Source: Hymenoscyphus infarciens (Eukaryota > Ascomycota > Leotiomycetes > Helotiales > Helotiaceae). Taken from it: DNA of 64,000 nt. The DNA lies in NCBI GenBank assembly GCA_001414345.1, contig LLCB01000095.1:121876-185875 (forward strand), given 5' to 3'. Made by a program: the position numbers and the translations under genes. A model generated the notes under the pieces. The model did no database searches, was not told the origin of the DNA, and saw nothing but the letters and a program-made list of their open reading frames with translations. Of the stretch, positions 59,201 through 64,000 are shown in pieces. Numbering within the stretch: the stretch's first letter is position 1; each line of letters begins with the position of its first letter.

Positions 59201-59640
59201 GAGCTCTTTTAGTAGACTTTTTTATACTAGGAGTAGTATTAGCTTTACGCTATCCTAGAGGAGGTATATTAATTAAAAAGAAGAATAAAAGAGTATAAAA
59301 GAGGCGGTAGAAGTAGTAGAAGTAGATAGAGGAAACTTAGCTTATATACTTATATTATAGGCTAACTTACGCTAAAATAACGATTTTTTTAGTATAGCTT
59401 TTTAAATATAAGATTATAGGTAAATCATTGTTTAATTTCTATATTATTATATACTTTAGTAGGGTTTAAAGAATAAGATAATAATTTAAATATTTAGTCG
59501 CGTCAGAGCTAGAAATATAAGGTTAGAACCGCGTTCTACTAAATCACGTAGAGTATAAGAATAACTGAAGAAATACGTTATTCTACTATATATACTCTTA
59601 TATACCTCTACTATAGTTATATATATTTCGTACTATTATA
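56293..59640 (+). repeat. 3' LTR of the chromovirus, split by a transposon
   Basis: 56293-56702 (410 bp) breaks off after AGTATCTATAT and resumes at 59573 with ATACGTTATTC, exactly where the intact 5' LTR continues. Together the halves make 478 bp against 476 bp for the 5' LTR, i.e. two extra bases from the insertion. Confidence 0.88.
56703..59572 (-). mobile_element. piggyBac-superfamily transposon relic
   Basis: 2870 bp with 28-bp inverted ends (56703-56730 against 59545-59572) sharing CTTCAGTTAT and CTACGTG; the four mismatches are all C/T. The left end starts with CCC, as piggyBac ends do. On the minus strand at ~58250-58440 the DDE region reads GFKGRSKH, KPILE, YTYNFLFYSRT, typical of PGBD-type transposases. 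A 67-codon open remnant is at 58941-59144. Many stops make it inactive. The flanks show AT/AT rather than the usual TTAA. Confidence 0.82.
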
Positions 59641-59869
59641 AGAAGTAGCTAAGTAGGTAAAAAAAGAAGGCTAGGCTAGAGTAGGATTAGGAAGGTAACT
59701 CTCTAATTAGAACCTAGACTCTCTTTTCTACTTACTTTCTAGATATTAAGCGAAATTAGCGACCTAGACTCTCTTTTCTACCCGCCTTTTAGACTTTAAG
59801 CGAAATTAACTAGTCTAACTCTTCCTATTCTAGCCTCTCTATTTAGTAAGGAAAGGTAAGTAAGTACTA

Positions 59870-60308
59870 TGACAGTCCTAGTTATATACGTCACTCACGT
59901 GACCAGGTTGGCCCGAGGCTTCGCCGAGGCTTCGCTTAATATATATAAATAAAGCTAGAGTGTCTATACTCTTTACTTTTCTCTTTAGTTTAGTTTTCCT
60001 TAATATTAGATACTATTTTATAAGTACTCTCTTTATATACTTATAGAGAGCTATTATACTAAAACTAAACTCTCTCTTTTTACTTAGAAAGGCTTTTACT
60101 AATATTCTAATAATAATATATATATTTACTTATATTAAATCTATTAAATTTACTATCTTTCTTTATAAAGCTTAACCTATTTATATTAAGTAGTAAGGTC
60201 TAGCGTTCTTCTATTAACTACGTCGAGTCTTTTAAAGGTAACTTATTAACCTAAGAACTATTCTACTCTACTTTAGAGTTAGTAGAGCTAATCCCTCTTC
60301 TCTCTTCT
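59870..60308 (+). repeat. Partial LTR of element C, interrupted by element B
   Basis: An LTR-like start TGACAGTCC at 59870 is followed by a GC-richer, barely RIP-affected stretch. That stretch has CACGTGAC and a GAGGCTTCGCC direct repeat (about 59900-59935), then AT-rich sequence ending at the CTTCT target of element B. The LTR seems to resume after 63235, and gag-like sequence follows. No second copy lies in the window, so the boundaries are inferred. Confidence 0.5.
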
Positions 60309-60672
60309 TATAATAGCACGAAATATATATAACTATAGAAGAGGTATATAGAAGTGCGTTTAGTAGAATAACGTATATAAATACTAGGCTCTAATATAGA
60401 AGAAAAGGCTAAACTAGCCTTTTCTAACTCTAGGAGTAGGCTGCTATATATAAGAGGTTTCAGAAGATATAAAAGAGGTATAAAATCAAATAACAATATA
60501 CGTTAGCTAATATAAAAGCTTAAACTCTACGAAGTACGTCTAAAAGTCCAGACAGACGTATAGACGTATATAACCTTCCTAAATTAGATAATATAAAACA
60601 ATAACTACCGAAAGCTAATATATATAGCATATGCCACGTAATATCAGCTATATAGGACGGTATGCCGTTATA
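60309..60672 (-). repeat. 3' LTR of element B
   Basis: 364 bp, ending GGTATGCCGTTATA at 60672. It keeps TGCC, where the partner LTR reads TACT. Confidence 0.88.
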
Positions 60673-62865
60673 TCCCTCTCTCTTAAAAAAGACTCGTCTC
60701 GAGTCTTCTATCTCTTATTATTTAGGGCTGAATCGGGATAGTGTAAGTGTTGTATTATTATGTTGTCGTAAGTTGGTTAGGGTCTGAATCGTAGTTGACC
60801 CGAGTTCGTAGATGCTTTGTTTATCGTAATTTATCGTAAGCGAGACGAGATGTCGGTCCTGAATCGTAACCGACCTAATTCGTAGATGCTTGTAAAAGAG
60901 ACTTCGTTTCCAATCCTTCTATATCCAAAGCAAGCATTCGCGAAAAGAGTGTAGTCCGATCCTGTCCAGCAGGTCGGAGAAAGTTCAAAGTTCAAAAGTT
61001 CAAAAAGTTCAAAGTAGAAGTCGAAGGCGAATTCAGAGTAGAGTCGGAAGTCGTTCGGTTGAGAGGTAGTGATAACTCAGCTAAGAGCTCACTTCGAGAG
61101 CGTACCGATTCGCATCCGATTCGAATTCGAGTGAAACTTCTGGGTCCGGCCAGAAGTGAAAAGAAAGTAAGAAAGTAAAGAATATAAGACTCTTATCAGA
61201 GTCGGTGGGGTTTCGGCTGGTCAAAGGCGAAGTTGTTGCCAAGTTGTCGAAGTTTTCGCTGTCCGAAGTTCAGGACGATAAAAAGGGTAGTTTCGGCTAG
61301 TCAAATGAAGTTGATGTCGAAGTTGTTATATTACCTTATTCCCTTTAGAGTACTTAAGGACTTATTCATCTTCTAATTCCGATTCTACTTTAGAAGTAGC
61401 AGAAGATTCGCTGTCAGTTCGTAAGAAGTTTAAAGCTAAATTAGATAAGAAGAGAGAGGTGTTTTAAACCAAAGTATATAACTTAGTGTTTTAGTATATC
61501 TCCTTATCTAAAGCTAAAAGATTAGCTACTATTTTAATAAAGTTATAGTTCTATTATCTCTTTCTTAAAGTAGCTAAGTTTTAAAGCTATAGCGTAATCT
61601 TATCTTATATTTAAAAGAACTATTCCGATTCTAGTATATCTCTAAGTATAGCTATACTTGAAAAGCGACTCTTAAAATTAGTAAAAGTTTCTTTAGTATT
61701 ATCTTCTTCTCCTTCTATCTTTAAGACTATAAAAGCGTTTTAAGCGTTCTCTATTTTATAACCAGTTAAAAAATAGGTATCTAAAAGGGTAACTATATCT
61801 TCTTAATCTTTAAAAGCAAGGTCTAACTCTAACTTATATCTAAGCTCTAGGTAGTTCCTAGCTAGTCTAGTTATTATACTCTAAATAAGAGCTTTTTAAG
61901 TTAAAGAGGAATTATAATAATTAGTATTTATATAAAATCTATTATATACTAATATCTTCTATTATTAGTATATAGGTAAAATACTATTATTTAAAGGTTT
62001 AATCTTTTTAGTTATCTTACTTTTTTATTAAGGTTAAAGAGTATTTAAAGAGGCTTTAGTACTGTATTAAGTAGAGAGGGAATATTAGAAGGCATTAGAG
62101 GCAGCTGCTCGTAGCTGAAAGAGGTATAAATTCGGGCTTAGAAGCAGAAGAGAGTTTAATCGAGAGTTAGATTAGAGAGGGTTCAGAGAAGGGTTTGAAA
62201 GCGAAGCGAGATTTTAACTTTATTAACTTTAAATTATAAGTTCACTTACTCTCCTTTCTAGCTTAGATAGCCGATCCTTTGTTTCTTGATTTTCTACTTC
62301 TAAAGCTTATATAACTAACTATATCTAGTTCGTATTTAAGAAGTCTTACTCTTTATTCTTTCGTCGAGATCTTCTAGATCTTAGTATATAGATGCTATTT
62401 AGGCAGCTTTCGAAAAGGGGGGTAGCCTTAGAAGAGGGTTCAACGCCTTATAGTAGAATAGGTTCAGAGAGACCTAAGGTCTCTTAGAAATTCGATATAA
62501 TAATATCGATTTAGAGGGGAGGGGGGGGTAAGAGTAGATTTAGAAGCCTTTGTAATAACTTTTAGTAATAGTTAACTTATTTACTAAACCTATATATAGT
62601 AGTCCTTATATAGAGAGGGTTATTAGGATTCTAAACACTTAGCGTATTTAAATCCTATAACGTATAAGATACGATTTTTATTAGCTATCTAAAACCGATA
62701 CTAAACTCTAATATTACTAGCTGTTTAAGAGATCTCTAGAATCCCGGCTATTTAAGGATATTATTATAATAGACTAATTTAGGCCTAAAGTAAAATAAAA
62801 GCAATAAAAAGCTTAAAGAGATATTATAAATACTATTACTAGCGAAGAAGAGTTTAGCCTTTTTA

Positions 62866-63229
62866 TATAATAGTACGAAATATATATAACTATAGAAGAG
62901 GTATATAAGAGTACGTTTAGCAGAATAACATATATAAATACTAGGCTCTAATATAGAAGAAAAGGCTAAACTAGCCTTTTCTAACTCTAGGAGTAGGCTG
63001 CTATATATAAGAGGTTTTAAATAATATAAAAGAGGTATAAAACCGAACAACGACATACGTCGGCTAATATAAAAGCCTAAACTCTATAAAGTATATCTAA
63101 AAGTTCAGACAGATATATAGACGTACGTAACCTTCCTAAATTAGATAATATAAAATAACAACTACTAAAAGCTAATATATACGGCATATGCCACGTAATA
63201 TCGGCTATATAGGACGGTATACTATTATA
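62866..63229 (-). repeat. 5' LTR of element B
   Basis: 364 bp, the same length as its partner. The related solo copy of this LTR is at 18088-18441 on the other strand. Confidence 0.88.
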
Positions 63230-63234
63230 CTTCT

Positions 63235-64000
63235 ATTAATATCGCGTCTTAATCTAACTTAAGAACTTAATCTAAAAAAACATATATACTAGCTATTACT
63301 ATATTACTACTACTACTTCCTCTTATTAAGGTAACTACTAGTTCCTTATAGTATAATATCTCTAAATTATCTCTACTTAACTCTATTTTATAATAAATTC
63401 TTAAAGTAATAACTTTATTAATAAGTAAAGTTTATAAATTTAAAGTAAATACTTTAAATATAGCTAGTACTTTCTATTAATATACCTCTATTTAACTATA
63501 AACTCTTAATATAACTCGTTCTTCTTTTATAGTTCTATTATTAAAGAAGATAAGTAGAATAGCTAATTCTTACTAATTTACTATAAAAGACGAATTTATC
63601 TATATAATCTAGGAAACTAAAATTATAGTAAAGTTATCTATTAATACTAACTATTTTAAGTCTAAGAAAGTAAGAATAAATTTAATTTACTATTATACTT
63701 TTAGAAGAGCTTAAAACTATATTTACTTAAAATATAAGTTTAATACTATTAATTAGTTTAGTAGTTATAAAGAGATATTAACTTACTTTTAAAATATTAC
63801 TATTAGTTTTTACTTATACTAAGAAGCTTATATCTAATATTAAGACCTTATTATATTAAAGATAGAAACTTTTTATAACTTCTATACTAAGTTCTAATAA
63901 CTTATAGATAAAGCTAAAGTTCTCTTATAAGACTAGGTAGAAGACTTATAGAATAAGTTAACTCTTATACTATACTAATCTCTTATTATTACTAAGTTCT
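63235..64000 (+). pseudogene. Retrotransposon gag-like remnant of element C, runs off the edge
   Basis: After the element B target site, the + strand continues with AT-rich sequence. Read past RIP stops, it resembles a retrotransposon Gag capsid region: FNTIN, FSSYKEILTYF, ETFYNFYTKF, IDKAKVLL and VEDL, NKLTLILY near 63660-64000. The closest pattern is the Ty3/Gypsy Gag fold, though a Copia-type Gag is possible. It is incomplete and dead. Confidence 0.5.

Larger units (their letters stand above)
43499..59640 (+). mobile_element. Ty3/Gypsy chromovirus, RIP-dead, interrupted by two later insertions
   Basis: The outer element starts at TGTAATAG (43499) and ends at ATTATA (59640), with identical 5-bp target duplications AGAAG at 43494-43498 and 59641-59645. 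The 5' LTR is 43499-43974. The 3' LTR is split into 56293-56702 and 59573-59640. A polypurine tract (about 56281-56292) precedes the 3' LTR and fixes the sense strand as +. Subtracting the nested element at 45037-50276 and the transposon at 56703-59572 leaves an ~8.0-kb retroelement with 476-478-bp LTRs. The order gag, RT, RNase H, integrase, chromodomain is that of Gypsy chromoviruses. Confidence 0.9.
60309..63229 (-). mobile_element. Non-autonomous LTR retroelement, family B (2.9 kb)
   Basis: Two 364-bp LTRs (60309-60672 and 62866-63229) in the same orientation enclose 2193 bp. A perfect target duplication CTTCT lies at 60304-60308 and 63230-63234. The polypurine-tract complement after the left LTR puts the sense strand on minus. 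No protein motif is seen inside, so it is LARD/TRIM-like and needs a helper. The ends (TATAATAG-ACGAAATATATATAAC and the adjacent internal sequence) match those of family A and the chromovirus, while the rest of the LTR differs. The internal stretch 60720-61330 is far less RIP-damaged than the rest. The minus frames at 60308-60496 and 62748-63056 are LTR sequence. Confidence 0.9.

Noticed and set aside
43500..64000. CRISPR-like repetition in the AT-rich block
   Set aside because: Repeats are LTR copies and RIP-derived TA-rich words with no regular repeat-spacer layout; the DNA is eukaryotic.
1..64000. tRNA or rRNA genes
   Set aside because: I scanned by eye for T-loop and anticodon-arm patterns (for example near 4130 and 33845) and found nothing that folds; a tRNA search program would settle it.

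Overview
The window looks like nuclear DNA of a filamentous ascomycete (Pezizomycotina; a Leotiomycete/Helotiales relative is my guess, not shown). Genes have short GT-AG introns with CTRAY-like branch sites. Gene-bearing DNA of ordinary composition alternates with very AT-rich DNA full of broken transposons. In the AT-rich DNA CpA and TpG are scarce, TpA is everywhere, and stops are mostly TAA/TAG where CAA/CAG would fit. This is the footprint of repeat-induced point mutation (RIP).

Layout. 1-9.4 kb: RING-CH membrane protein (runs off the left edge), GT31-like glycosyltransferase, MetE-like protein in three exons, a four-exon secreted Apple/PAN-like protein, and one doubtful gene. 9.7-10.1 kb: an AT-rich scar. 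10.7-12.0 kb: a three-exon protein starting with a SUMO-interaction-like motif. 12.7-18.9 kb: a transposon island with a Tc1/mariner relic, a RIP-damaged Zn2Cys6 transcription-factor pseudogene, and a DNA transposon with 40-bp inverted repeats that holds a solo LTR. 19.9-42 kb: F-box protein, DUF1749 hydrolase, mitochondrial ribosomal protein mL40, Rho2 GTPase with a 6-nt micro-exon, a hAT-type MITE, NST1, a small Cys-rich protein, a TRAPPC12-like TPR protein and a second F-box protein. A 4.6-kb gene-poor gap (33.2-37.9 kb) carries a two-motif repeat field.

43.5-64 kb is one AT-rich block of nested retroelements whose boundaries can be read directly. A Ty3/Gypsy chromovirus (43499-59640, target duplication AGAAG) was interrupted in its internal region by a 5.2-kb LTR element (45037-50271, GTATT) and in its 3' LTR by a piggyBac-type transposon (56703-59572). 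Beside it a 2.9-kb non-autonomous LTR element (60309-63229, CTTCT) sits in the LTR of another retroelement whose gag runs off the right edge.

The host genes are housekeeping or regulatory singletons and form no operon or biosynthetic cluster. The most unusual signals are the nested retroelements, a conserved reading frame antisense to pol, shared modules between LTR families, segments that escaped RIP, and a C-rich to G/T-rich composition switch inside individual exons.
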